Shown here: positions 42,861-55,600 of the stretch, one piece after another
How positions within the stretch are numbered: the stretch's first letter is position 1
Layout of the letters: each line of letters begins with the position of its first letter
Source: JACCXG01 sp963785755
GTDB taxonomy: Bacteria; Acidobacteriota; Vicinamibacteria; Vicinamibacterales; 2-12-FULL-66-21
Reading direction: 5' to 3'
Length of the DNA: 64,000 nucleotides
Assembly (NCBI GenBank): GCA_963785755.1
Contig: CAWAXG010000056.1
Coordinates: forward strand, 124,001 to 188,000
Translations under genes and position numbers: made by a program
The notes under the pieces: generated by a model
Database searches by the model: none
The model's input: only the letters and a program-made list of their open reading frames with translations
What the model was told of the DNA's origin: nothing

Positions 42861-45488
42861 ATGCGCCGCTACTTTCTTGCTCTCGCCCTGCTCCTCGTTC
42901 TGTGCTTCGATCGCGGCGCCCCCGCGCAGCTGAGGCCGCAGCCCGTCGGCGAGCTGCCCGGCAACGCCGCGATGACGCTGATGCTCCGGCGGCTCGCGTC
43001 AACCGGGACGTTCATGCAGACGTCCGCGCATCCCGACGACGAGGACAACGCGCTGCTGGCGATGTTCAGTCACGGCCAGGGACTGCGGACCGTGCTCGTC
43101 AGCGCCACGCGCGGTGACGGCGGCCAGAATGAGATCGGCCCGGAGCTCTTCCAGGCGCTCGGCGTGTTGCGCACCGAGGAACTGCTCGCCGTGCATCGCT
43201 TCGACGGCGGGGAGCAATACTTCACGCGCGCGGTGGACTTCGGCTATTCGTTCAGCGTCGAAGAGACGTTCGAAAAGTGGGGCCGCGATGAAATCGTCGG
43301 CGACTTCGTCCGGCTCATTCGAGCGACGCGGCCGGACGTCATTGCCGGCTTTCTCTGCGGCGGCGAAGGGGGAGGGCAGCATCATCAGGCGTCTACCCGG
43401 CTGACCGCCGAGGCCTTCAAGGCGGCCGGCGATCCCTCGAGATACCCGGAACAGATCGAGGAGGGATTGAGGCCCTGGCGCGCGCGCCGGCTGTTCTGCA
43501 CCGACTTTTCCGGCTTCGGCACCGCCCCGCAGAAGCGTACCGCGGACCTGCTGACCGCAGTCACGACCGGGTTCGATCCGGCCCTCGGCCGCACGTATGC
43601 GGAGCTCGGCCTCGAAGCACGCTCCATGCACAAGTGCCAGGGGACGTCGCAGCTCCTGCTGCTGCCCGGCGCCGGCTCGAACAGGACCTACCGCCTGATG
43701 GATTCGATCGGCGGCGATCCTGGAATCGCGCCCGCGTCGATGTTCGAAGACATCGACACGACGATCCCGGGCCTGGCGCGCTTCGCGCCCAGTCTCGCGG
43801 CGACGCTGTCGCCGTCCTTGAAAGCGATCGCCGCGCGGATCACGGAAGCCACTGCCGCATTCGAGTCGAAAGGGCCTGCGGCTGCGGCGCCCGCCCTGGC
43901 GGCCGGGCTCGCGAATGTACGGGCGCTGCGATCACGATTGAAGTCAGGCAACGGGATTTCAGCCGACGCGTTCGAAGTGGAATTCAGGCTGGCGCAGAAG
44001 GAAACGCAGTTCCAGCAGGCGCTCGTGCTCGCCAGCGGCGCACGGCTCGAGTCGCTCGCGTCCGACGGTCTCGTCATCCCGGGGCAGACTGTCGAGATTG
44101 CCTCGTACGTGAGCAATCAGGCGGCCGAGCCGATCACCGTCAGAAATATCACGGTGGCGCCCCGCGCATCCGGAGCTCAGTCGTGCGGCGGATCCGTCCA
44201 CCGCGGCCAGGCCTTCTCGTGCAAGGGACAGCTGGTCGTCCCCTCGGAGACCGTTTTCTCCACGCCGTACTGGAAGCCGCGCACGGACGCTGCCCGCTAC
44301 GATTTCGCGCCCGGGGTTCCCTTCGGGGTGCCGTTCACGCCGACGCCCTTCACCACGACGTTCGAGCTGACCATCGCCGGGGCGGACATCTCGATCGCGC
44401 GCCCGGTGGAGTACCGCTACGACCACATCGTCGCTGGCGAGAAGCGGATGGAATTGCAGGTCGTCCCCCCGTTTGCGATGACGATGACGCCCGCGATCGC
44501 CGTCGTCCCCGCCGCTGCGGCGGCACGGCGAACGGTTGAAGTCACGGTCACCAATCACACGACCGGCGCCGTCAGCGCCGACGTCTCGCTGCGGGTGCCG
44601 GCCGGCTGGCGCAGCGAGCCGGAGTCGGCGCCGGTCAAGTTCTCCCGCGAGGACGAGCAGGCTGCCGTTTCATTCGTCGTCGTGCCGCCAGCCGGTCTGA
44701 AGTCAGGCGAACATCAGGTGAGCGCGCTCGTGCGATCCGGATCGCTCCAGAGCACCGTCGGCTACGAGGTCGTCGAGTACCCGCACATCCGCCGGCGTCA
44801 TGTCGTACAGCCGGCGGAGGCACGGCTCAAAGTCATCGACGTGGCGATAGCCGCCAATCTTCGCGTCGGCTACATCATGGGCGTGGGCGATCAGGTTCCT
44901 CCGGCGATCGAGCAACTTGGCGCCGAGGTGCACCAGATCACGCCGAAGGAGCTCGCGTCGGGCGACCTGTCCCGGTACCACACAATCGTCACGGGCGTCC
45001 GCGCTTACGAACGTCGCCCCGACCTGCGCGCGAACAATCACCGGTTGCTCAGTTATGCGTCGAACGGCGGGACGGTCCTGGTCCAATACAACAAGTTCGA
45101 ATTCAACGAAGCGCAGTACGCGCCGTATCCGGCGAAAGTGAGCTCCGGCCGGGTCACCGATGAGAATTCGGTCGTCGAGATCCTGGTTCCCGATCATCCC
45201 GCGTTCACGCGGCCGAATCGCATCGGCGAGGCTGCCTGGAAAGGCTGGGTCCAGGAGCGTGGGCTGTACTTCCTGGGGGAGCGCGATCCGGCTTATCGCG
45301 ACCTGATTCGGCTCGAAGATCCCTTCCCGCTCAACAAGGGTTCGAAGACCGGCGCGCTGGTCGAGGCGAAGGTCGGCAAGGGCCGCTGGATATACATCGG
45401 GCTGGGCCTGTGGCGGCAGCTGCCGGCCGGGGCCGACGGCGCGTATCAGCTGATGGCCAATCTCCTGTCGCTCGGGAGCCCGCGGTGA
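42861..45488 (+). CDS. Secreted PIG-L family deacetylase with C-terminal accessory domains
   Basis: An 875-aa protein with a signal peptide (residues 1-22, ending APAQ). An LmbE/PIG-L zinc deacetylase domain follows: SAHPDDEDNALL at residues 55-66 and GGGQHHQAS near 173. Such enzymes remove acetyl groups from N-acetylglucosamine derivatives. The middle (about 400-640) holds NEW3/Ig-like beta domains (VTNHTTGAVSADVSLRVPAGW). The last 200 residues resemble a glutamine-amidotransferase-like fold (YHTIVTGVRAYE, GTVLVQYNKFEF). It is coupled to the argH-like gene by GTGA. It is too large and exported to be the bacillithiol deacetylase BshB. Confidence 0.85.
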   Translation: MRRYFLALALLLVLCFDRGAPAQLRPQPVGELPGNAAMTLMLRRLASTGTFMQTSAHPDDEDNALLAMFSHGQGLRTVLVSATRGDGGQNEIGPELFQALGVLRTEELLAVHRFDGGEQYFTRAVDFGYSFSVEETFEKWGRDEIVGDFVRLIRATRPDVIAGFLCGGEGGGQHHQASTRLTAEAFKAAGDPSRYPEQIEEGLRPWRARRLFCTDFSGFGTAPQKRTADLLTAVTTGFDPALGRTYAELGLEARSMHKCQGTSQLLLLPGAGSNRTYRLMDSIGGDPGIAPASMFEDIDTTIPGLARFAPSLAATLSPSLKAIAARITEATAAFESKGPAAAAPALAAGLANVRALRSRLKSGNGISADAFEVEFRLAQKETQFQQALVLASGARLESLASDGLVIPGQTVEIASYVSNQAAEPITVRNITVAPRASGAQSCGGSVHRGQAFSCKGQLVVPSETVFSTPYWKPRTDAARYDFAPGVPFGVPFTPTPFTTTFELTIAGADISIARPVEYRYDHIVAGEKRMELQVVPPFAMTMTPAIAVVPAAAAARRTVEVTVTNHTTGAVSADVSLRVPAGWRSEPESAPVKFSREDEQAAVSFVVVPPAGLKSGEHQVSALVRSGSLQSTVGYEVVEYPHIRRRHVVQPAEARLKVIDVAIAANLRVGYIMGVGDQVPPAIEQLGAEVHQITPKELASGDLSRYHTIVTGVRAYERRPDLRANNHRLLSYASNGGTVLVQYNKFEFNEAQYAPYPAKVSSGRVTDENSVVEILVPDHPAFTRPNRIGEAAWKGWVQERGLYFLGERDPAYRDLIRLEDPFPLNKGSKTGALVEAKVGKGRWIYIGLGLWRQLPAGADGAYQLMANLLSLGSPR

Positions 45489-46939
45489 GGTTCGCGCCCG
45501 AATACGTCAGCTGTGTCCTCAACGAGAACTTCGAGGACGCGAAGGCGGAGTTCCTGTCGCCGCTGATGGCGATCCACTTCGCGCACCTCGTCATGCTCGC
45601 CGAGCAGGGGATCGTCGCCAGCCTGGATGCCCGCGCGATCCGCACGGCTCTGGAGGCAATCGACCTCGACGAGGTTCGCCAGGTCCGCTACGACGGCAGC
45701 TACGAAGACCTGTTCTTCTACGTCGATGGCCTGATCGTCGAGGGCTGCGGGGAGGATGCCGCCGGCCGCCTCCATACCGCGCGTTCCCGCAACGACATCG
45801 CGATGACGATGTTCCGGATGCAACAGCGGGAAATGGTGCTCGCGCTGATTGAAGGGACCAGCCGGCTGCGCCGGGTGCTGCTGGACTTTGCCGCGCGTCA
45901 TCGCGCGGACGTGTTCGCCGCGCACACCCACACGCAGCCCGCGCAGCCGACGACGCTCGCGCACTACCTGCTGGCGGTCGTGGAACAGCTCGAGCGCGAT
46001 GCCGTCCGCCTGCGCGCGGCGTATGCCAGCACGAACCAGAACCCGCTCGGAGCCTGCGCGATCACCGGCACCGGCTTTCCGATCGATCGTCAGCGCACGA
46101 CGGCGCTGCTCGGGTTCGACGCCGCGACCGGCAACACCTACGGCAGCATCGCGACCGTGGATTACCTGCTCGAGAGCGTGTCGGCGGCGGCGGTGATGCT
46201 GGCGGGGCTCGGCCGGTTCGTGCAGGATCTCCTGCTGTGGTGCACGAGGGAATTCGGATACGCGCGGCTCGCGGACGGGTTCGTGCAATGCAGCAGCATC
46301 ATGCCGCAGAAGCGCAATCCCGTCGCGCTCGAGCACGCGCGCGCCATCGGCAGCAAGGCGCTCGGCCAGTGCTCGGCGGTCCTGCTCGCGGTTCACAACA
46401 CGCCCTTCGGCGACATCGTCGACACCGAGGACGATCTTCAGCCGCTGGTGTTCACGATGTTCCGCGACGCTGTCCGCGCCGTGCGCCTGGTGACGGCCGC
46501 CCTGAGCGGCACGGAGTTCAACACGGCGCGCATGGCGCAGCGCGCCTCGGAAGGCTGGATCACCGTCACCGAGCTCGCCGATACGCTGGTCCGCGAGCAC
46601 GGCGTTCCCTTCAAGGCCGCCCATGCGATCGCGTCGCGCCTGGTCGCGAGCCAGGCAGCGGATCCCGCGGCGCCGCTGTCGAGCGCCCTGCGCACGGTCT
46701 CGGAAGCGGTTCTCGGATGGCCGGTGGAGCTCGATGAAACGTCGCTCGTGCGCGTGCTGAGCCCGCGTCATTTCGTCGAGGTCCGCACGACGCCAGGCGG
46801 CCCCGCCCCGCAGGAAACCGCCCGCGCGATCGCCGCATCGGAAAAGACGCTCGTATCGGACGATGAATGGTTCGCTGCAGCGACGCAGCGCCTTCACAAG
46901 GCGCAAGGTGCGCTCAGAGACGCTGTCGCTTCGCTCTGA
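45485..46939 (+). CDS. argH: Argininosuccinate lyase-family protein
   Basis: A 484-aa member of the fumarase/aspartase superfamily. LHTARSRNDIAMT, HTHTQPAQPTTLAHYLLA and the signature CSSIMPQKRNPVALEHARA (catalytic Ser in the flexible loop) match ArgH, which splits argininosuccinate into arginine and fumarate. The start is GTG 45485, inside the stop of the PIG-L gene (GTGA); the longer upstream frame is not used. The N-terminal LWGGRF-type segment of classic ArgH is missing: the protein begins RFAPEYVSCVLNENF. With PIG-L upstream and bshC facing it, an altered substrate is possible. Confidence 0.8.
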   Translation: MRFAPEYVSCVLNENFEDAKAEFLSPLMAIHFAHLVMLAEQGIVASLDARAIRTALEAIDLDEVRQVRYDGSYEDLFFYVDGLIVEGCGEDAAGRLHTARSRNDIAMTMFRMQQREMVLALIEGTSRLRRVLLDFAARHRADVFAAHTHTQPAQPTTLAHYLLAVVEQLERDAVRLRAAYASTNQNPLGACAITGTGFPIDRQRTTALLGFDAATGNTYGSIATVDYLLESVSAAAVMLAGLGRFVQDLLLWCTREFGYARLADGFVQCSSIMPQKRNPVALEHARAIGSKALGQCSAVLLAVHNTPFGDIVDTEDDLQPLVFTMFRDAVRAVRLVTAALSGTEFNTARMAQRASEGWITVTELADTLVREHGVPFKAAHAIASRLVASQAADPAAPLSSALRTVSEAVLGWPVELDETSLVRVLSPRHFVEVRTTPGGPAPQETARAIAASEKTLVSDDEWFAAATQRLHKAQGALRDAVASL

Positions 46940-46945
46940 GCGCGA

Positions 46946-48640
46946 CTAGATCGTGATCACGTAGTGCCGGCCCACGTCACTCGGCAGTTCCTGTAACAAC
47001 CGATCGACCAGCGCCGATCCGTAGAGATTGAGGAAGAACGGCACGCCGAGCACGCGCTCCTGCGGCTGGCCCTGCGGGAAGGTCTGCGCCTGGGCGCGGG
47101 TGAACTGGCGGCGGAGCGTCTCGTCGCGTTTCTTCACCGCCTGAATCACCTTGCCGTGCAGGCTGCGGATCTCGTGTTCCATCTTGCCGAGCGTCGTCTT
47201 CGCGGCGCCGGCGAGCGTGGGATCGACGGCCGGGATGACCTGCACGACGCGCTGCATCGCGCGGGCGACGGCCTCATCCGCCTCCTTGATCGCGGCCTCG
47301 ACCGTCGGCGGCAGCTGCGATTGCAGCAGCTTGTTCAGCGCCGATTCGTCCTGCGGTTGCAGATCCTCGAGCGCCACGCCGTATTTCGTCAGGAAGCGTT
47401 GAGTCGCCGAATCGACGAGCGTCGCGCTGGCGCGCGGATGGACGAGCGGCATCGCAACGCCGAAGTGTTGATAGACCTCCCGCAGCTGACCGAGATACGC
47501 GAGCTCGCTCGGTCCGGACACGTAACAGATTGTCGGGAAGAGCGTGTCCTGAACGATCGGACGCAGCAGAACGTTCGGGCTGAACTGCTCCGGACGGGCA
47601 GCGATTTCGGCGGCCAGCGCTTCAGCCGGGTAGCTGCGGTCGCCGACGACGAACTGATCTCCCTGCCGCTTGATCGGTTTACGTGCCCCATCGAGGTAAA
47701 ACAGCGACACGCTGTCAGCCTGCGGGACGACCTGTGGCGCGTGGCCCAGCGCCGCGAGCCGTTCGCCGGCCTTCGCCGCCAGTGCGGCAGTCTGGCCGGG
47801 CGAGGCGATCTCGGTCTTGAACACGTCCGCCACGAGCCGCTTGGTGCTCGAATCGGCCGCATCGAAGACGATGAGCCCATGCGGTCCCAGCACGGACTCG
47901 AGCCACGTGGCAAACGACTCGGCCATCCCCACGCCGGGGCGATACGAAGTGCGAAGCAGATCGAGGGTCCAGTCGGTGAACTCCGTGCGTGGGAGCGTGG
48001 CGCCGAGCGCTTCTACGCTCTCGAGTACTCGCTCGTCGGGTCGCAGTTTCGCGATCGGCAGCTCTCCGGCCCCTTCCGGCGCCGGCAGCGTCACGGTTCG
48101 CGGTTGGTACTGCGCGTCGAGCACCGTGCAGCTCGCGATCTCGTCCCAGTCGTGATCCTCGGCGTCGACCCAGAACACGGCGACCACAGGACTGCCGAGG
48201 AGGGTCGATGCCTGATGGGCGAGCTGAAGTGCGGAGATGGCTTTGAGGAGGGTGAAGAGGGGACCGCCGAAGGCCCCTGCCTGCTGACCGGTGACGACTG
48301 CCACCGTTTGCGGATCGGTCAGCCTGGCCGCGGCGTCCCGACACGCTGGCGGCGCGCCGCGGCGCTCCTGCTGCGCCGCGAGGCATTGCGCCATCTCGGC
48401 CCGGCTGCGCCGCTGAGCCCGGACCCGCTTAGCGGCATCGTGCCAGGCGTCGGGCGACTGGGGATCGCCCGCGTAGAAGGCAGCGATCTTGCTGAAGTTG
48501 AATGCGTAGTCGCCGGCGAGGGGCCGCATCCACGGCAGGCGGCGGACGTCCACCGCCAGGCGAGCGGCCGACGTCTCCCCAGCGGCAGTAGTTGAGTCTG
48601 CGGACACCGAGTCGTACTCTCTCAGAGCATTCCGAAGCAT
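46946..48640 (-). CDS. bshC: Putative cysteine ligase BshC of bacillithiol synthesis
   Basis: A 564-aa protein of the BshC family, which adds cysteine to GlcN-malate in bacillithiol synthesis. The signature VVTGQQAGAFGGPLFTLLKA is followed by PVVAVFWVDAEDHDWDEI, FPTICYVSGPSELAYLGQL and a long C-terminal coiled coil (about 430-520). ATG 48640 is the only upstream start; the family start may lie near residue 30. bshA and bshB are not in the window. It converges with the argH-like gene with a six-base gap. Confidence 0.9.
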   Translation of the reverse strand: MLRNALREYDSVSADSTTAAGETSAARLAVDVRRLPWMRPLAGDYAFNFSKIAAFYAGDPQSPDAWHDAAKRVRAQRRSRAEMAQCLAAQQERRGAPPACRDAAARLTDPQTVAVVTGQQAGAFGGPLFTLLKAISALQLAHQASTLLGSPVVAVFWVDAEDHDWDEIASCTVLDAQYQPRTVTLPAPEGAGELPIAKLRPDERVLESVEALGATLPRTEFTDWTLDLLRTSYRPGVGMAESFATWLESVLGPHGLIVFDAADSSTKRLVADVFKTEIASPGQTAALAAKAGERLAALGHAPQVVPQADSVSLFYLDGARKPIKRQGDQFVVGDRSYPAEALAAEIAARPEQFSPNVLLRPIVQDTLFPTICYVSGPSELAYLGQLREVYQHFGVAMPLVHPRASATLVDSATQRFLTKYGVALEDLQPQDESALNKLLQSQLPPTVEAAIKEADEAVARAMQRVVQVIPAVDPTLAGAAKTTLGKMEHEIRSLHGKVIQAVKKRDETLRRQFTRAQAQTFPQGQPQERVLGVPFFLNLYGSALVDRLLQELPSDVGRHYVITI

Positions 48641-48778
48641 GTCAAGGCAACCGGCGCCGGGATTTCGCGCGATTCACGTGTCGTCGAGACGTTCGACGCC
48701 GACGTCCTCCAACAGGATCCCTCAGCGGATCGCCGCGGGTGCCGGCCGAGCCGGGTCGAGGACTCGAGCTTTCGATTT

Positions 48779-51154
48779 GTGTTACATTTTTTCGATCCCC
48801 AGAGGCGCTTCCTGACCAGAGACGATCCATCCTCATTCGCGGCGCCCGCCCAGTTCGGCCCCTTTCGGGTGCTGCATCAGATCGGTGTCGGTGCGCTCGG
48901 TCCCGTCTTCCGGACCTACGAGCCCGACCGCGATCGGCTGGTGGCGGTCAAGGTCTTCCGTATCGACATCACGCCCGAGCAGGCCCGGTCGCTCGCCGAT
49001 GAGCTCTCGCGCGCGGCGGAGGCCGGTCTCTTTCATCCCTCGATCGTCGAGCCGATCGCGGCCGGAGTCGAAGGCAGCGTCGCCTACAACGCCGAGGAGT
49101 ACGTCGCGGCTGAATCGCTCGACGTGGCGATGCGCCATTACGCGCCCGCCGCGATCGACACGGTGTTGCCGTTCATCACGCAGCTCGCCGGTGCGATCGA
49201 CTTCGCCCGCGCCGCGGGCGTCGGCCATGGCGCGCTGCACCCGCGCGACGTCTTCATGCTGCCCGAAGAGGCGCGGGTCACGGGGTTTGGAGTCGTCGAC
49301 GCGCTCGAACGCGTCGGGTTCCGCGCTCCGGTGCGCCGGCCATACAGTCCGCCCGAGCGGATCGCCGGCAGCTCGTGGTCGACGCCGGCGGACGTTTTCT
49401 CGCTGGCCGCGATTTCGTATGAGTTGCTGACCGGCCGCCGGCCGGCAGGCGTGGGCGCCGAGATTGGCTCTTTGGTGCCGGGAGCTGCCGATTCGGCGGC
49501 GACCGGGCCCCTGCATGCGGTGCTCGTGCGGGCGATGGACGAGGATCCCTCGCGCCGGTATCCGACCGCGCTCGCGTTCGCATCGGCGCTCGAAACCGCC
49601 GCGCATGGCAAGGCGGCGTCGGAGACCGCCTCAACCGCCGCGGCGAGTGCACCACTTCCGGCTCCGGAAGTCGTGCCGGTGCCGCCAGTCGTCTCGGCTC
49701 CTGCACCGGTCGTCTCGATCCCGCCGCCCGCGATGCCGAACCCGGTAGTGAAGTTCCCCGATCCACCGCGCCGCAAGCAGGACTCGATCGTCAAAGGTGA
49801 GGAAGTCGTCGAACCACCGCCCGGACTGGTAGAAGACCGGGTCGAAGAAGACGTGGCGGCCGAGCGCGATGAGGACGAAGCGCATCACGAGCTCACGCTG
49901 CGAGAGGTGAAGGCGACGGCCGTGCGGGATGCCAAACTGGAACGCGTCCCCGACCTCCCGATGGACGAAGACAGCGAGGCGGAGGCCGAGGCGGATCGCT
50001 ACGCGGCCGACGACTTCCTGCTCGATGCCGCAGGGGCCGCGTCGGCGCGCGAGACCTCGCCGGCCGACGAGTTCCGTTCCCGCAAGGAAACGCCGCTCGA
50101 CCTGCCGGCGCTCGACAAAGATGACGTGGTCGTCAAGGAACGATCGGCCCGCCTGTTCGATACCGACGACCTGCGCGATGACGAACCGCCCGAACCTCGT
50201 CGCGACGAGTCAGAGAAGGAACCGGCCGTTGCTGCGTACTCCGCCGCTCCGACGTTCGGTCAGCCTGACACCGTCTACACCGAGCCGGAGCCGAGGTCTT
50301 CGCGCCTGCCGCTGGCGATGACACTCGTCTTCGGGATCCTCGCGGGCTTTATCGGCGGCTATGTCTTCTGGGGAAGGGCGACGACGCCTGGAGCCGGTAC
50401 GAGCCGGGAGTTCAGCGAGCAGGCGGTTGCGCCCCCATCGTCGGATCCCGGATCCACGGCAGCACCGGCGCCCCGTGCCTCAGGAACCGCGCCATCGGCG
50501 CCGACTACGGGTGGAGGTGCGCCGACCGGCAAACCCACGCCCGGCGCGACGAAACCTGCGGCGCCACCACCGGTTGTTTCAGAGGCGCCGCCGTCCGCAT
50601 CCCGAACCGCGCCGGGCCGGACGTCCGGCCGTGGTTCGGCAGCGCCGGCGCCGAATGGAATCCTGATCGTGCGATCGACGCCGAACGGCTCCGGTGTAAC
50701 CGTGAACGGTCAATGGCGGGGCCGCACGCCGCTGGTGCTCGAGAACCTCCCGTTCGCTCGATACGACGTCCGCGTGGTGCAGTCGGGATACGCGCCCGCG
50801 CGCCAGGCAGTCACCCTGTCGCCCGCTGACCCCGAGCAAACCCTTTCGCTTCGTCTTCAGCAGCGCAAGGCGGCGCCGCCACCCGCCGCGCGACCCGAGC
50901 CGACCCGATCGGCGCCGGCCGCGGAATCGCAGACCTTTACCGGGTCGGTGTTCGTCGACTCGCGGCCTCGTGGCGCGCGCGTCTTCATCGACGGGAAGCC
51001 GATCGGCACGACGCCGTTGAGCGTGCCGGACATTCGCATCGGCTCGCACGTGGTCAGGCTCGAGTTGCCGGATCACCAGATCTGGTCGGCCACGACCACC
51101 GTCACCGCCGGTCAGCAGTCCCGCGTCACCGGATCACTCGAACGGATTCAATGA
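48779..51154 (+). CDS. Membrane pseudokinase with two C-terminal PEGA domains
   Basis: A 791-aa protein with a Hanks-kinase fold in its first 290 residues. The Gly loop IGVGALGPVF and the VAVK lysine (Lys58) are kept. The catalytic loop reads HGALHPRDV near 150 instead of HRDLKPxN, and the Mg loop reads GFG near 168 instead of DFG, so both catalytic Asp are lost. YSPPERI and DVFSLAAISYELLTGRRP keep the fold. An acidic linker (about 300-500), a transmembrane helix (about 511-531) and two PEGA repeats follow: IVRSTPNGSGVTVNG and VFVDSRPRGARVFIDG. A role as a signalling scaffold or envelope sensor is inferred. GTG 48779 is the only start seen. It overlaps carA (ATGA). Confidence 0.88.
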   Translation: MLHFFDPQRRFLTRDDPSSFAAPAQFGPFRVLHQIGVGALGPVFRTYEPDRDRLVAVKVFRIDITPEQARSLADELSRAAEAGLFHPSIVEPIAAGVEGSVAYNAEEYVAAESLDVAMRHYAPAAIDTVLPFITQLAGAIDFARAAGVGHGALHPRDVFMLPEEARVTGFGVVDALERVGFRAPVRRPYSPPERIAGSSWSTPADVFSLAAISYELLTGRRPAGVGAEIGSLVPGAADSAATGPLHAVLVRAMDEDPSRRYPTALAFASALETAAHGKAASETASTAAASAPLPAPEVVPVPPVVSAPAPVVSIPPPAMPNPVVKFPDPPRRKQDSIVKGEEVVEPPPGLVEDRVEEDVAAERDEDEAHHELTLREVKATAVRDAKLERVPDLPMDEDSEAEAEADRYAADDFLLDAAGAASARETSPADEFRSRKETPLDLPALDKDDVVVKERSARLFDTDDLRDDEPPEPRRDESEKEPAVAAYSAAPTFGQPDTVYTEPEPRSSRLPLAMTLVFGILAGFIGGYVFWGRATTPGAGTSREFSEQAVAPPSSDPGSTAAPAPRASGTAPSAPTTGGGAPTGKPTPGATKPAAPPPVVSEAPPSASRTAPGRTSGRGSAAPAPNGILIVRSTPNGSGVTVNGQWRGRTPLVLENLPFARYDVRVVQSGYAPARQAVTLSPADPEQTLSLRLQQRKAAPPPAARPEPTRSAPAAESQTFTGSVFVDSRPRGARVFIDGKPIGTTPLSVPDIRIGSHVVRLELPDHQIWSATTTVTAGQQSRVTGSLERIQ

Positions 51155-52272
51155 AAGCCACGCTCGCTCTCGAAAACGGTATCTGGTACGAAGGGGAATC
51201 CGCGGGCGCGCCGGGCGAGACCGGCGGGGAAGTCGTCTTCAACACCAGCCTCACCGGTTACCAGGAAATCCTGACCGATCCGTCGTATTCGGGACAGATT
51301 GTCACGATGACGGCGCCCGAAATCGGCAACTACGGCATCGCGGCGGATGACGCGGAATCGCGCTCGCCGCAAGTCGCCGGCTTCGTCGTGCGTGATGAAT
51401 CGCCGGTCGCGAGCAACTGGCGCGCCACCAGCACGCTCCGCGAGTACCTCGTCGAGCACAACATCGTGGCCATCTCGGATATCGATACCCGGGCGTTGAC
51501 CCGGATCCTGCGGTCGTCCGGCGTGATGCGCGGGATCATCGCGACCGGAGATCACGACCCGCGGGAGCTCATCGAGCAGACGCGCGCGATCGCGCCGATG
51601 GAGGGATCCGACCTGGTCGTCGGCGTGACGTGCGAGCGCCCCTTCGACTGGACGCCCGTGGCCTCGGACGAGTTCGCGCCGGTTCCCGAGCGGCGGGCTC
51701 GACGGCCGCTGCGAATCGCCGCCTACGACTTCGGGATGAAGTGGAACATCCTCCGGCGGTTCACGGCTCATGGCTGCGACGTCCGCGTGTATCCCGCCAC
51801 CACGCCGGCCTCCGAGCTGATTGCGGGAAATCCCGATGGCGTGTTCCTGAGCAATGGCCCCGGCGATCCGGCGGTGCTCGATTACGCGATCCGGAACGCG
51901 CAGGAGCTGGTGAAAGCGGACCTGCCGGTCTTCGGCATCTGTCTCGGGCATCAGGTCCTCTCGCTCGCGCTCGGCGGTCAGACTTACAAGTTGAAATTCG
52001 GGCATCGCGGCGCCAATCACCCGGTGAAGGAGCTCGAGAGCGGGAAGGTCGAGATCACCTCGCAGAACCACGGCTTCGCCGTCGACCCCGAGACGCTGCC
52101 GTCCGACGTCAAGGTGACGCACGTGAACCTGTACGACGGAACAATCGAGGGGCTGCGGCACCAGACCAAGCCGGTGTTCTGCGTGCAGTACCATCCCGAA
52201 GCGGCGCCGGGTCCGCACGATGCCGACTATCTGTTTCGCCAGTTCCTCGATGTGATGGAAGAGCGAGCGTGA
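51151..52272 (+). CDS. carA: Carbamoyl-phosphate synthase small subunit
   Basis: A 373-aa glutamine amidotransferase subunit that feeds ammonia to CarB for arginine and pyrimidine synthesis. The N-terminal FNTSLTGYQEILTDPSYSGQI and VAISDIDTRALTR are typical. The class I amidotransferase triad includes Cys264 in GICLGHQ and His in VQYHPEAAPGPHD. It starts within the stop of the PEGA pseudokinase gene (ATGA) and lies 33 bp before carB. Confidence 0.97.
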   Translation: MKATLALENGIWYEGESAGAPGETGGEVVFNTSLTGYQEILTDPSYSGQIVTMTAPEIGNYGIAADDAESRSPQVAGFVVRDESPVASNWRATSTLREYLVEHNIVAISDIDTRALTRILRSSGVMRGIIATGDHDPRELIEQTRAIAPMEGSDLVVGVTCERPFDWTPVASDEFAPVPERRARRPLRIAAYDFGMKWNILRRFTAHGCDVRVYPATTPASELIAGNPDGVFLSNGPGDPAVLDYAIRNAQELVKADLPVFGICLGHQVLSLALGGQTYKLKFGHRGANHPVKELESGKVEITSQNHGFAVDPETLPSDVKVTHVNLYDGTIEGLRHQTKPVFCVQYHPEAAPGPHDADYLFRQFLDVMEERA

Positions 52273-52305
52273 CGCGGCGTTCACGACGTAACGTGTTCCT
52301 TCGAA

Positions 52306-55575
<3,270 letters not shown>

Positions 55576-55600
55576 AACCTAGGCGGAATCTGCGCCGCTC

